Origin: a virus
IMG/VR virus record: IMGVR_UViG_3300046458_000091
Span: 1 to 64,000 of that record
Reading direction: 5' to 3' (one strand)
DNA length: 64,000 nucleotides
The stretch's first letter is position 1. Each line of letters opens with the position of its first letter. A program made the position numbers and the translations under genes. Below, in pieces: positions 33,170 to 42,482 of the stretch. The notes beneath the pieces are model-generated. The model saw only the letters and a program-made list of their open reading frames with translations, did not search any database and was not told where the DNA came from.

Positions 33170-33836
33170 ACATCACCTGCAAACCCAAAAGGTTGTTCCA
33201 CTTGTGCGCCCGTGCACTGCTGGTCAGCGCCTTGCTGAGCTTCGCCCACTGCACCTGGTCAACCTCGACCGCGACAGTCCCGTAGGCGGGAATGGCAACG
33301 TTCGGCCCGGCCACTGCAAAGCGGTCTCGGGTGTTGTTGGTAAGGGTCACAGTGGCGGGGAAGTCAGCGATTTCAGGCAGCACCCACCCTGTAAAAGGTA
33401 CGGCACCGGAATCGGTGTTTTTGGCAGGGGTTTGCGCCCGTTGCGCGTCTTCAGCAATGGCCAGATCCCAGGCTTTCGCGTCGTTGCGCTCGCCGTCTTC
33501 ATGGATGGCGTCATCCCAAGCGGCCAGGCCTTCCGTGCGCAGGGCGTCATAAGCACGGGCCTCATCCTCTGCAAGAGCCATCGCAGCGGCGTCAGCGGCT
33601 GCCGCGTCGGTCAGGCGTTTCAGTTCGGCAGCCGGATCGGCATCACCACCACCCGAGCCATCGCCACCCTCGGGCCCGGACCCACCTGGTGGAGCGCCCG
33701 CACCTGGAGCAGGTGCGGCAGCGCCAGGCGTTGCGCCTGGCTCTTTAACTTCATCCTTCGCGCCAGCGGCGCCCGCCTTGGGCGCCTTGGCGGCAACGGC
33801 CTTATCCGTTGCCTTTTTAGTCGTAGTGCCAGCCAT
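33153..33836 (-). CDS. Capsid accessory protein with low-complexity arm
   Basis: 227 residues. First ~70 are Ala/Gly/Pro/Lys-rich, then a helical region, then a beta domain (~155-215: ATVTLTNNTRDRFAVAG, VAIPAYGTVAVEVDQVQW) akin to the neighbouring 144-aa protein. Lies directly behind the capsid gene, so probably binds the shell. Confidence 0.55.
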   Translation of the reverse strand: MAGTTTKKATDKAVAAKAPKAGAAGAKDEVKEPGATPGAAAPAPGAGAPPGGSGPEGGDGSGGGDADPAAELKRLTDAAAADAAAMALAEDEARAYDALRTEGLAAWDDAIHEDGERNDAKAWDLAIAEDAQRAQTPAKNTDSGAVPFTGWVLPEIADFPATVTLTNNTRDRFAVAGPNVAIPAYGTVAVEVDQVQWAKLSKALTSSARAHKWNNLLGLQVMYDSKD

Positions 33837-33849
33837 GACGGCCCCCTGA

Positions 33850-35532
33850 TCAGGTCAGTGCAAACACGTTCTTGATGGTGATCAGCGCGCAACCCAGGGC
33901 CGAAGCCTTGTGCGGGTTGGCTTCAGTCAGTTGACGACTGAACAGCGCAGCACCGGTTTTCAGGTCGGAATTGACCGCCAGCGGGATCAGGGTCGGCGAG
34001 ACCGCATCAGAGAAGACAATCGGGTTACGCGCCACTTGCGGGGAGCGGCCGATGCACAGCATCTCGATGTCGGTCTCGGTTTCTTCGACGACATACGGGT
34101 CATAGATGACGTCGTATTTGCCCTTGTAGCGGCCCACGCGCCAGAAGCCAGGCTTCGCGTCAACGCCGGACGATACGAAGTCGTTGCTGTCCATCGACAG
34201 GAACTGAGCCATACCGATAGCGCCCACGTAGATGAACGCCAGGCCGTATTCCATGGTGGTGTTGGCCACCGCCTGGTCAACAGCCGCGACGAACGAACCG
34301 AAGTCGCGCCAGCCCTGCGCACGGGTCTTCTGGAGCAGCATTTCAGCCGCGTTGAAGTCGTAAGTGCGGTGGGTGTTCTTCGCCAGCTTTTTGACCTTGC
34401 GCAGAGCCGCGATATAGCGCTCGTTGGCCAGCTGAGTACGCGCTGCCTGGACCGCGATGGTCAGGCGGTCGGCGCCCAGTTCCGACTGGGACTGGCTACG
34501 CGAATCAGGGGTGGCCTGCATGATCACGCGCGAGGGCGCGCAGTACAGGGAGAAGCTGGTAGCGATGGTGCCAATGTTCGGCGCCAGGGCTGGGTTTTGC
34601 TCGAAATCGATAAACGCCTGTGCGTCTACATCGACGTCCGCAGGCAGCGCCGTAGCGAACGCCAGAGAGCCCACGCCGGTTTTTACGTTGATTACACCGG
34701 TAATGGAGTAATCGGTGCCGCCCGCCGAAAAGGAGCCGACCAGATTGGAGTTGTCAGTGCCGGAGTTGTTGGACTGCTCGAAAGCAACCGAAAAACCGTT
34801 AACTGCGATGGTGGTGCGGTTACGCAGCACAGGTACGGTGCCGCCAGCGCCACCGCTTTGGGTGGTAATGGCAAAGGTGCCGCTCTTGCGGTCGCCCGCG
34901 ATGGTCACCGGCACAACACGTTCAGAACGGGTGTACTCCTGGCCACCGGCCACGCCGTCGATGATGTCACCCGCTTTGTAGGCGCCGAAGGTGGAGCCTG
35001 CAATGGAGGTAATGATTGCCAACTTCGACTCGTTAGAGCTGAGGTCGGACGGCAGGTAAGCGCCGAACGGAATCGCCTCGCTCAGACCGCCAGTGATGGC
35101 CACCGCGATGCGGTTCGGCTGGTGCGACAGGGACGCCGACGTGTTGTTGGTACTGATGCTGTCGAGGGTGACGCCATCGGGCAGGACGTTGGTGGCCTTG
35201 CCGTCAGAGATGTTTTCGGCCTGGGACAGAACGGCGTCCAGCAGGTCGGCGGACGGGGTGAAACCGTGTTGGCGTTCGAAGGCGTTGATGCCGTCGAGCA
35301 TGGAGGTTACGGCCAGGGCCTTGTTCTGGTCGCCGTCGATACGGTCCAGCAGGCGGCGCATGCGTTCAGGGGCCAGGCGTGCAGCGTCGGAGACAACGTT
35401 TTTCACAACGTCTTGGGATGCCGGGCTCAGGCTGTCGAGCATTGCGCCGTTATTACGGGCTGCCGCGACCATCGAACCAACTCGTTCCTCGACTTCGTAC
35501 AAGCCGGAGTCGGGCGCGTAAAGATTGGGCAT
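33850..35532 (-). CDS. Major capsid protein
   Basis: 560 residues. The C-terminal third has the typical pattern of large capsid proteins: GRYKGKYDVIYDPY, then IGRSPQVARNPIV, ending in TEANPHKASALGCALITIKN. The N-terminal ~110 helical residues may be a scaffold-like domain removed on maturation. A short string IPFGAYLPSD recurs in a downstream proline-rich protein (41612-42325). First gene of the head-tail unit. Confidence 0.8.
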   Translation of the reverse strand: MPNLYAPDSGLYEVEERVGSMVAAARNNGAMLDSLSPASQDVVKNVVSDAARLAPERMRRLLDRIDGDQNKALAVTSMLDGINAFERQHGFTPSADLLDAVLSQAENISDGKATNVLPDGVTLDSISTNNTSASLSHQPNRIAVAITGGLSEAIPFGAYLPSDLSSNESKLAIITSIAGSTFGAYKAGDIIDGVAGGQEYTRSERVVPVTIAGDRKSGTFAITTQSGGAGGTVPVLRNRTTIAVNGFSVAFEQSNNSGTDNSNLVGSFSAGGTDYSITGVINVKTGVGSLAFATALPADVDVDAQAFIDFEQNPALAPNIGTIATSFSLYCAPSRVIMQATPDSRSQSQSELGADRLTIAVQAARTQLANERYIAALRKVKKLAKNTHRTYDFNAAEMLLQKTRAQGWRDFGSFVAAVDQAVANTTMEYGLAFIYVGAIGMAQFLSMDSNDFVSSGVDAKPGFWRVGRYKGKYDVIYDPYVVEETETDIEMLCIGRSPQVARNPIVFSDAVSPTLIPLAVNSDLKTGAALFSRQLTEANPHKASALGCALITIKNVFALT

Positions 35533-35600
35533 TACGTGTTACCTCATTACTGATGATGGGCTGCGCCCGATACGTTTCAGAAATGATGGTAAGGGTCCAA

Positions 35601-35622
35601 AACCCCCGTTTTTGGCGGGGGT
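35601..35622 (-). terminator. Rho-independent terminator
   Basis: ACCCCCG (35602-35608) pairs with the complementary run ending at 35622; short T run on the minus strand. Ends the giant-protein unit before the capsid operon. Confidence 0.7.
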
Positions 35623-35648
35623 TTGCACGGTTTTCACGCGGCGCGCTG

Positions 35649-38600
35649 CTACTTTTCGAGCACGATCAAACGCCCCCCGGCGTCGGTTTGCGCCAGCAGG
35701 TTTTTATCCTTGAAGGTGCCGCCTTCCAGGGGTTCGACCGTGGCGTCATGGGACTCAAGCCAGGCCCTGAAGGACGTCGCCGCCGCATCTCGACCGAAGA
35801 AAACCCCTTCCCCTGCGATGGCTACCAGCGTTCCGCCAGGCGCCAACATGCCGAAGGCGCGCATGATGTGAGCGGCGTCCCGGCGATTGCTAAAGGGTGG
35901 GTTCATGATGATGGCCGGGTACGGCTGTTCCGGCGTGAAGGTGTCGAAGTCGTTGCCAACCACGTTGTAGCCCTTGGCCGTGAGGATCTCGCGCAGCTGG
36001 TCGGACAGCTCGATGACATCCACTTCCCCGCCAGCAGCCTTTGCAGCGTCCGCCAGGTTGCCATTGCCCGCGCTGGGCTCCAGTACCCGCATGCCTTTCT
36101 TGATACCCGCCAGGGTGGCCATACGCTGCGCCAGGTGCGCAGGGGTAGGGAAGAAATCCAGGCCCACTTTCTGGCCGATGATGGCCCGTTCAGCTTTCTT
36201 GATGGGGTCCTCTTCGACCTTTGCAACCATCATCGGAATCAGCTCGCGCACGGCGGCCTGCATGGTGGCCACGTCGGTGATGCCCATGCGCGCCAGCCGA
36301 TCTGTCTTGGCGATGGCCTCCATGGGGGCCTCCAGAATCCATGAGCCGGTGCCGGTGCCTTTTAGCGCGTCGTTGGCCTTACGGGTAATGGCCATGTCCT
36401 CGCTGTTCATGGTGAAGCGCTCAGACCGCTGGCCCATCTTGGCCAGGGCTGCAATCAGTCGGCTGTTACCTTTGGGGTTCTGCTTGGCGATGGCTTCCGA
36501 CGCCTTACGGAAACGTTCAGACCATGTGATCAGGCTCGGCATAGTGACGTGCTTGAGGTCGTTATCATCGACCGGGCGGCCTTTGCGGCTCAGCTGCTCG
36601 CTGTAGCTCAGATGCTTATCAGCTTCGTATTGCGCAAGGTGCAGCGCCTTTTGCAGCTCTTCCAACTGGGCCCGGCTCGACAGCTTGGCCAGCAAACCGG
36701 CTGTACCGTTTTCGATGGCGTCGGCGATGTTGTTCAACGTCTGGCCAGCGGCTTTGTCGTAGGAAGCGCGAGCGACGGAACTGGCGGCCATACCAGCACG
36801 CCGGGCGGTGTTGGTGTTGCGCTCCTGGTTCATGCCCGCGTGACCGGTCTCTACGGCTTTATTCGCCACAGCACGCAGCTTTTCCACCTGGTTGGACAGC
36901 GCCTTTTGCGCGCGCTCTGCGGCCTGGCGTTCTGCGGTGGCGAGCTGCTCGGCCTGCTGTTCTGGAGACAGCACGACCGGCGCCTGGGCGGCCGGGATGT
37001 GGGCGGTCTCGCCGGACAAGTACTTCTCGCGGATGAAGTACCCGCCGTTCATGCGCCAGGTGTACGGGTCGATTTCCTTGGCTTGCGCCTGGGTCAGGTC
37101 GGTGCGGATGATGCCGCGCAGCACCTTGTCGCGCTTGGTGGTGTATTCAATGATCTGGTGGGCCACGTCGGACGCTGGCGGCGGCTCAGGCGCCTCAGCT
37201 GGCTCCGGCTCCGACAGTTCGCCCTCAATGAACATATTCAGGACCAGCCCGCCCATATCATCCAGCATGACATCGGCGTTTTCGTGTTCTACACTTGCCC
37301 CTGACGGATGCCCTGAATAGTTATCAGGGGAACATCTGCCCCCTAAAGCGGTGCTTGTTGAATCAAGCATCGCTTTTTCTTTGGGCGGGTCAATCATCAG
37401 GTCGTAATACAGATGACCCATGTTGTCTTTCTCGACGACCACCCGTACCGCTATCGACTCTCCCGCCAACGCCACGACGCTGCTCAGGTTGTAATAGCCC
37501 ACGACCTGGGGCTTTTTGTCGAGCTTGAAATTCTGCACAAACTCGGCCGCCGTGGCGCTCGCCAGGATCTGCGGCACCGCATGCAGCAATTTGATTTTCT
37601 TGGGGTTGCCGCTGAACGCCAACGTCTCCTTGATGCCGCGCTGTCGAATTTCGACCTGGGCCCCAAGCACCGGGCAATTCACCATCTGCCCGCGCATAGC
37701 CTTCAAATACGCTTCAGCAGCGCCCCGCAAGGCCTTCTTGCCCTCAGGGGTGTCCGGGAACTCTCCGAACTCAGTGCCGGTTAACTCAATCGGCGGCTTC
37801 GGTACGTCCGGCTCTTCAGCTGTCTGGTCTTGCTGGGCGGCCTGCTCAAGCGGTATGACAATTCCGCCTTTCTCCACAAAGCTCGCCAGCGTTACGCCGG
37901 GAGCCAGGGAAAATGGCTTAGATTGGGCACGTAGGTTATTGAGCACTACGCCATCTTGCCGCAACTGAGCCAATGCGCTGGGACCTTCGGCGTTCGCCCC
38001 CTGGAGTTGCAGGCTGCCCAGCGTATTGCGGTCGGAGCGGCCGGTTTTCTCAAGGCACTCAACGATTTTGTATTTAGCCCGTGCGACCTGGAATTCACGA
38101 AGAGGCAACTTATCGATACGGCTGGCCGCGTACAGGCTGAATGTATCGAAGCCCACCGCCTTCGCTGCATACTGGTCGGCCGCGTCTGAATCGTCGCCTT
38201 TGGCCTCTTGCTCGGACGGCGCCGCAGGCTGCTCGATTTCCGGCATGACGGCCAGCTTGCGGGCCGCCTCCACCAGCGCGTCAAAGTCCTTGCCGACGAT
38301 ACGAATACCGTTACCGCCACCCGGGAGGCGGTAGCTCAACGTCAAGCCAAGTTCCTGCTTTTCCACGCGCGCCCAGGAGCCGACCGGCGTGCTACTGATC
38401 TTGCGGCTCACTACGCCCTGGTTATGGCGCTGATCGTACGGCAGGGTGTCGAGCCAGGAGACGAACGCGGTGGCCAGCACCTTCTGCTGGGCAATCATGC
38501 TGTCATAGCCAGCCTCAGCCGGTGGCATATCCGGCCGGGCGAATACGGGGTTTGCGCCGCCTTCAAAGCCTGCCCGGGTCAGGAACATGTTATTGGCGTT

Positions 38601-39257
38601 TTCCAGCACCCATACGGTGCCCAGCTTGCCCGCCCGGTAGTTGCGCAGGACGTAGCCGTTGGCCTTGGCCGCCTTGATGCCCTCCAGCGTGGCCCTGGCC
38701 GCTTCTGCGCCTCGATCTGCCTCACCATTGATGGTGACTGTCGCCGTGAACGAAAGGTGCTGTACGTTGCCCTGGTAGAACCAGACAGACGTATCTGCCC
38801 GGCTGTTGATGGCGTCGGCCTTCAGAGAGCCCGCAGGCGTGAGCACGTCGGCGGCCTTGACCATGTGCGGCTTGTTGTTAGCCGTAGCGATGTCGCGGGC
38901 TTTCCCGGCCTCCCAGGCGGCGGCCTCATCCCGGTCAGAGATGGCCTTTATGGCAGCGCTAAGGCGGTCAATTGCCGCGCCAGCGGCCGGGCTGACGTGC
39001 CCTGTGTTCAGCAGCTTTTCGTACTGGTCCAGGTCAGCCCGGGCCGCTTCACGTTCCGCAATGAGCGGGTCAGTCTCCGGCGCTGGCCGGGCGGCGCCCA
39101 GGATGGCGCGCAGCTCCAGGCCCCGGGCACTGGCCCGCACCTTCTCGATGGCGCTCAGCGTCCCGGCCTCCAGGCTGTCGCGGATCTGCAACAACTCAGC
39201 GCTGAAACGCATTAACTCTAAAGAGTTATAACTCTTTAACTCTATTGTCTCAGTCAT
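35649..39257 (-). CDS. Giant polyvalent protein with C-terminal adenine methylase
   Basis: 1202 residues, multi-domain. N-terminal helical module shared with the 771-aa protein; an LPD3-like region roughly at 500-630 (EFPDTPEGKKALRGAAEAYL, GIKETLAFSGNP); a segment IDPYTWRMNGGYFIREKY near the middle; and a Rossmann methylase at the end with EPSAGNG (~1060) and NPPF (~1119), the adenine-N6 motifs. Such proteins enter the host with phage DNA and block restriction (the P1 DarB kind). ATG at 39257 overlaps the stop of the 771-aa gene; an in-frame ATG at 39212, just after the repeat array, is an alternative. Confidence 0.85.
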   Translation of the reverse strand: MTETIELKSYNSLELMRFSAELLQIRDSLEAGTLSAIEKVRASARGLELRAILGAARPAPETDPLIAEREAARADLDQYEKLLNTGHVSPAAGAAIDRLSAAIKAISDRDEAAAWEAGKARDIATANNKPHMVKAADVLTPAGSLKADAINSRADTSVWFYQGNVQHLSFTATVTINGEADRGAEAARATLEGIKAAKANGYVLRNYRAGKLGTVWVLENANNMFLTRAGFEGGANPVFARPDMPPAEAGYDSMIAQQKVLATAFVSWLDTLPYDQRHNQGVVSRKISSTPVGSWARVEKQELGLTLSYRLPGGGNGIRIVGKDFDALVEAARKLAVMPEIEQPAAPSEQEAKGDDSDAADQYAAKAVGFDTFSLYAASRIDKLPLREFQVARAKYKIVECLEKTGRSDRNTLGSLQLQGANAEGPSALAQLRQDGVVLNNLRAQSKPFSLAPGVTLASFVEKGGIVIPLEQAAQQDQTAEEPDVPKPPIELTGTEFGEFPDTPEGKKALRGAAEAYLKAMRGQMVNCPVLGAQVEIRQRGIKETLAFSGNPKKIKLLHAVPQILASATAAEFVQNFKLDKKPQVVGYYNLSSVVALAGESIAVRVVVEKDNMGHLYYDLMIDPPKEKAMLDSTSTALGGRCSPDNYSGHPSGASVEHENADVMLDDMGGLVLNMFIEGELSEPEPAEAPEPPPASDVAHQIIEYTTKRDKVLRGIIRTDLTQAQAKEIDPYTWRMNGGYFIREKYLSGETAHIPAAQAPVVLSPEQQAEQLATAERQAAERAQKALSNQVEKLRAVANKAVETGHAGMNQERNTNTARRAGMAASSVARASYDKAAGQTLNNIADAIENGTAGLLAKLSSRAQLEELQKALHLAQYEADKHLSYSEQLSRKGRPVDDNDLKHVTMPSLITWSERFRKASEAIAKQNPKGNSRLIAALAKMGQRSERFTMNSEDMAITRKANDALKGTGTGSWILEAPMEAIAKTDRLARMGITDVATMQAAVRELIPMMVAKVEEDPIKKAERAIIGQKVGLDFFPTPAHLAQRMATLAGIKKGMRVLEPSAGNGNLADAAKAAGGEVDVIELSDQLREILTAKGYNVVGNDFDTFTPEQPYPAIIMNPPFSNRRDAAHIMRAFGMLAPGGTLVAIAGEGVFFGRDAAATSFRAWLESHDATVEPLEGGTFKDKNLLAQTDAGGRLIVLEK
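39215..39242. repeat. 8-bp periodic array F
   Basis: ACTC 39215, GAGT 39223, ACTC 39231 and ACTC 39239: four units in exact 8-bp register, lying inside the first codons of the 1202-aa gene (encoding ELKSYNSLEL) between two possible starts. Confidence 0.8.
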
Positions 39258-41565
39258 GCATTACCCCAAAAATCGAATCCAGCAGCGCTGTCTGTGTCAT
39301 TGCTTTTTCAAAGGCCTTTTCATCGCGCAGGGCGGCGAACACCTGGTCAAACGCGGCATTGATGCGCGCGCGCTCTTCCCCTTCCGGGTATGGCTTGAAG
39401 GGCATCCCCAGGGCGGGCAGGTAGTGGTACTTGTTGTCAGCCAGGCAGCTGAGGTAATCGTTTTTGCGGTCCATGGCGGTCAACTTGTCTTCCAGGTAGG
39501 CCTGGAACGCGCGGGCGGCCATTTCGTGGGTCTCAGACCACTTACGTCCGGCTACACCGTCGTCGAGCGCTTGAGCCTCGACGTAGAAGCGCGACACGCT
39601 GGCGCCGGTCTTGGCGGTTGCCTCGGTGGCACCGACCGGCGAGTAGTACGCGGCGGCCAGCTGGCGCCACAGCTTTTTCTGCTTGAGCATGCCCGGGCTG
39701 GTTTCGCCCTCATATCGCTTATCTACCGCCAGCACCGCAGGCTCCAGGGCGCCCGCCTGCTTGATGGCCAGCGCCACATAGCCTGAACTGTTCTCGATAT
39801 TGACGATGGCTGTGGCCCGGCTCTTGGGCGTCAGCTTGATGGTCTCCACCAGTCGCTCAGAGCCGCTGGTTAGGGCGGCCTTGAGCTGGACGAAGGCGGC
39901 GCGGATCGGCCCGGCAGGCATCAGCTCAGGGCGTTCCGTCGCAAACTCTTCCTTGGCGCCCTCTTCTCCGCGCAGCAGGGACGGCATGATGTTGTCCAGG
40001 GCCTTGAACGCTTCGTGTCCCTGGCTACCGGCGCCGTTGAGCTTGGTAATGTTGATGACGCGCTCTACCGGTTCGTAGTGGGCCTTCGCCGCGCCCTTCC
40101 CGCCCGCACCACGCGCCCCGAACGCCATGCCCAGGCGCCCGCCGAACCCAAGCTTGTCCTCTTCGATCTGGAGGACGTCGCTCATGTCCATCCAGGCCCC
40201 GGCGCTCTGCTCTACGTGCCACTTGGCGGCGGCGAAGTCCTCTTGTACCCAGGTGCCGGACTGCACCGCCCGAAAGCCGCACAGCTTTTCAAGGTCGGCC
40301 GTGGACGTCACTGTCACCGGCCGCCCGCCGCTGCGTTCGAACTTCTCGACCACCTTCAGGGTGAAGGTGATGCGCTTTTTAGGCGCCTGGCGCTCTGGAT
40401 CTGGCTTTTCCTTTTCGGCCCAGTCCCAGTTATCGGGCTCCCCTTCCTCAGCCTTGGCCACCTGCCCGGCAAAGGTGCCGGTGCGCAGGCGCTGGAACAT
40501 GACCGCGTTGATAAAGCGGCTGCCCATGGACGTCCAGGCCTGGGCCTCTGGTGTGCGCAGGTGGCGGGCCTTGGCGGCGTCCTCCAGGGCGGTTTTCTGC
40601 GCCTCGACATCGGCAATCTGTGCCCGCAGCGCTGCAAACTCTTCCTTAGTGGCCGCCACCTCGCTGCCGTACGCGGCGATATCGGCAGCAGCTGCGGCCG
40701 TGGTCGTTTCTACCGCCTCTTCGTGCATGGGCGCGACCTTCCAGCCGCGTTTGACTCGGTTTTCAAGCTCGGCCTTGGCCTGGTCCCGCGCCGCCGTGGT
40801 CCGGCTCATCGCGTTGTACAGGGTGTTACGGCCGACCATGATTGCTTTCTGCCGGTCGCCCAGTTCTGCCCGCTGCTGAGTCAGCGCGTTGAACTGCTCC
40901 ACCTCATCACTGTTGAGGCTCGCGCCGGTCAGCTCTTCCCCGATCTCAGCCGCAGCCGCCACCACTTCCTCAGTGGTCGTGAGCCGCTCCATCCGCGTGC
41001 GCAGCGTCTCAATGCCGATGGCATAGGATCTGCGCGACTTGGGGCTGTCCTCGGCTGGCATGGGGGCAATGGCGGCGTACAGGCGATTGACCAGATAGCC
41101 CGCCTGGGGCGTCATGCCGCTTTCACGCTGGGCCGCCCAGTCAACACTACCGAACAGGTTGGCCTTTTTGATCAGTTCGCGCGCCTGGCGCGGATTCTCT
41201 TCAATGGCCTTGAAGTCGATGTCAGAGACCCGGAGCATCTGCCCGGCTTCACGCGCCAGCTTGATCGACTGGGCGGCCAGCTCTTTACGGCTGCCGGAGA
41301 TGTACCCGGTGTCCTTGTAGCGGTAGTTTTCGGCGTTCGGGTCATCGCTCAAGCCGTCGTCGGCGGCGAACTCTGCGGCCTGCTCAGCATCGACCGGCAC
41401 GGGACCGGTGGCAGTCTCGCCGCCCAGGGCGGCATAGAGCGCCAGCGCCTCGGTGGTGGCGCGGATCTGCTCCATGGCGTTCAAGCTGCCGGACTGAAGT
41501 TGCTCACGCAGTTGCAGCAGCCTGGCGGCGCTGCGGGCCTGCTCGATGGAAGAAAGGGAATTCAT
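39250..41565 (-). CDS. Polyvalent protein with LPD1-type domain
   Basis: 771 residues. N-terminal helical module like that of the 1202-aa protein, a long helical middle with coiled coil (~230-340), then an LPD1-type domain from about residue 410: KLCGFRAVQSGTWV, then LGFGGRLGMAFGARG, ERVINITKLNGAGSQGHEAF. In such proteins the GxGSxxHE site resembles a metallopeptidase HE motif. Likely packaged in the virion and released into the cell early. Confidence 0.8.
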   Translation of the reverse strand: MNSLSSIEQARSAARLLQLREQLQSGSLNAMEQIRATTEALALYAALGGETATGPVPVDAEQAAEFAADDGLSDDPNAENYRYKDTGYISGSRKELAAQSIKLAREAGQMLRVSDIDFKAIEENPRQARELIKKANLFGSVDWAAQRESGMTPQAGYLVNRLYAAIAPMPAEDSPKSRRSYAIGIETLRTRMERLTTTEEVVAAAAEIGEELTGASLNSDEVEQFNALTQQRAELGDRQKAIMVGRNTLYNAMSRTTAARDQAKAELENRVKRGWKVAPMHEEAVETTTAAAAADIAAYGSEVAATKEEFAALRAQIADVEAQKTALEDAAKARHLRTPEAQAWTSMGSRFINAVMFQRLRTGTFAGQVAKAEEGEPDNWDWAEKEKPDPERQAPKKRITFTLKVVEKFERSGGRPVTVTSTADLEKLCGFRAVQSGTWVQEDFAAAKWHVEQSAGAWMDMSDVLQIEEDKLGFGGRLGMAFGARGAGGKGAAKAHYEPVERVINITKLNGAGSQGHEAFKALDNIMPSLLRGEEGAKEEFATERPELMPAGPIRAAFVQLKAALTSGSERLVETIKLTPKSRATAIVNIENSSGYVALAIKQAGALEPAVLAVDKRYEGETSPGMLKQKKLWRQLAAAYYSPVGATEATAKTGASVSRFYVEAQALDDGVAGRKWSETHEMAARAFQAYLEDKLTAMDRKNDYLSCLADNKYHYLPALGMPFKPYPEGEERARINAAFDQVFAALRDEKAFEKAMTQTALLDSIFGVMHD

Positions 41566-41611
41566 GAAACGGGCTCACATGATATGCAAGCCCGTATTTT
41601 GAAGCCTTGAA

Positions 41612-42325
41612 TCAGGCCGCTACGGCGGGGGTTTGCTCGACAACTGGGCGTTCCACGAACACGAAACGCTCCATGAAATGCTCAAGCGTGTGCAGCTCGG
41701 TGGCCGTCGTGTTGGGGCTGCGGATTTCCACGTCCATACCTTTCAGATTCGCCAGGTCGGAGATGTCCAGGGAATCCAATATCCAGCGGCGCTGCTTATG
41801 CGGCAAGGTGAAGCGCGGGTGCTCGGTGAAGATGTCGCCGATCTTCCAGTTAACCGGCTTGCGCATGTCCGGCTGACGCGGCTTTTCGGCCTGCTCCTGG
41901 ACTGGCACAGGCTCGGCCGCAGCTGCTGGACCCGGGGGCGGTGGAGGCGGCAACAGTTCCGGCTCCACGTCGCACGGCAGATAGACGCCGAACGGAATCG
42001 CCAGGCTCTGCCCACCTGGTGGCGCATGCACCTTCAGCGTGGGCGTCACGTCCGGCACCAGTTCCGGCAGCGCGGGCGGCTCTTCCAACGCCAGCACAGG
42101 GCACGCCAGCAGATCAGCGAACGTCTTGTACAGGCCCGTTGCGGGCTCGATGGGCACGCATACATGGCCTAGGCCTGCGAGGGTCACATTCAGTTCCGCC
42201 AGCAGCCTGGGAAACGATCCAGCGCCGACAATCAGGACCTGCCGGGCCTTCTCTACGTCCTCCTTGGTCTGCACCAGCTCGCGCAACACCTGGTCACAGC
42301 CCCGCGATACCTTCTCTTCGCTCAT
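41612..42325 (-). CDS. Proline-rich protein sharing a capsid motif
   Basis: 237 residues from the ATG at 42325. Helical N-terminal part, then GGQSLAIPFGVYLPCDVE, close to the capsid protein's IPFGAYLPSD, then a poly-Pro linker and a C-terminal domain (KPVNWKIGDIFTEHPRFTLP). Lies in the polyvalent gene unit. Maybe a head-associated factor. Confidence 0.5.
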   Translation of the reverse strand: MSEEKVSRGCDQVLRELVQTKEDVEKARQVLIVGAGSFPRLLAELNVTLAGLGHVCVPIEPATGLYKTFADLLACPVLALEEPPALPELVPDVTPTLKVHAPPGGQSLAIPFGVYLPCDVEPELLPPPPPPGPAAAAEPVPVQEQAEKPRQPDMRKPVNWKIGDIFTEHPRFTLPHKQRRWILDSLDISDLANLKGMDVEIRSPNTTATELHTLEHFMERFVFVERPVVEQTPAVAA

Positions 42326-42370
42326 ACCCTTCACCTTATGTCTGCATTGGCCACCGTGGCCGGTGTGCAA

Positions 42371-42432
42371 ACTCTAAACCTCTAAAACTCTTTAACTCTT
42401 TGGCATGTTTGCAGCCAAAAACTCTAAAACTC
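42371..42432. repeat. 8-bp periodic array G
   Basis: ACTC 42371, CCTC 42379, ACTC 42387 and 42395 (8-bp register), then ACTC 42421 and 42429 after a 26-bp gap. Upstream of the proline-rich gene and the polyvalent genes. Confidence 0.8.
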
Positions 42433-42437
42433 CGGGC

Positions 42438-42463
42438 AATAAAAAGCCCGCACGCGGCGGGCT
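42438..42463 (-). terminator. Rho-independent terminator (duplicate type)
   Basis: AGCCCGC/GCGGGCT stem with five T on the minus strand. The 24-bp core is identical to the terminator at 48734-48757. Confidence 0.8.
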
Positions 42464-42482
42464 TGGGGGTCTGCTGGTCAAA

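Noticed and set aside
33910-35553. 547-codon plus-strand frame opposite the capsid gene
   Set aside because: Shadow of the capsid gene, with no ribosome site and Arg/Gly/Val-biased composition typical of antisense frames.
40015-41610. 531-codon plus-strand frame opposite the 771-aa gene
   Set aside because: Antisense shadow of a recognisable LPD1-type protein.
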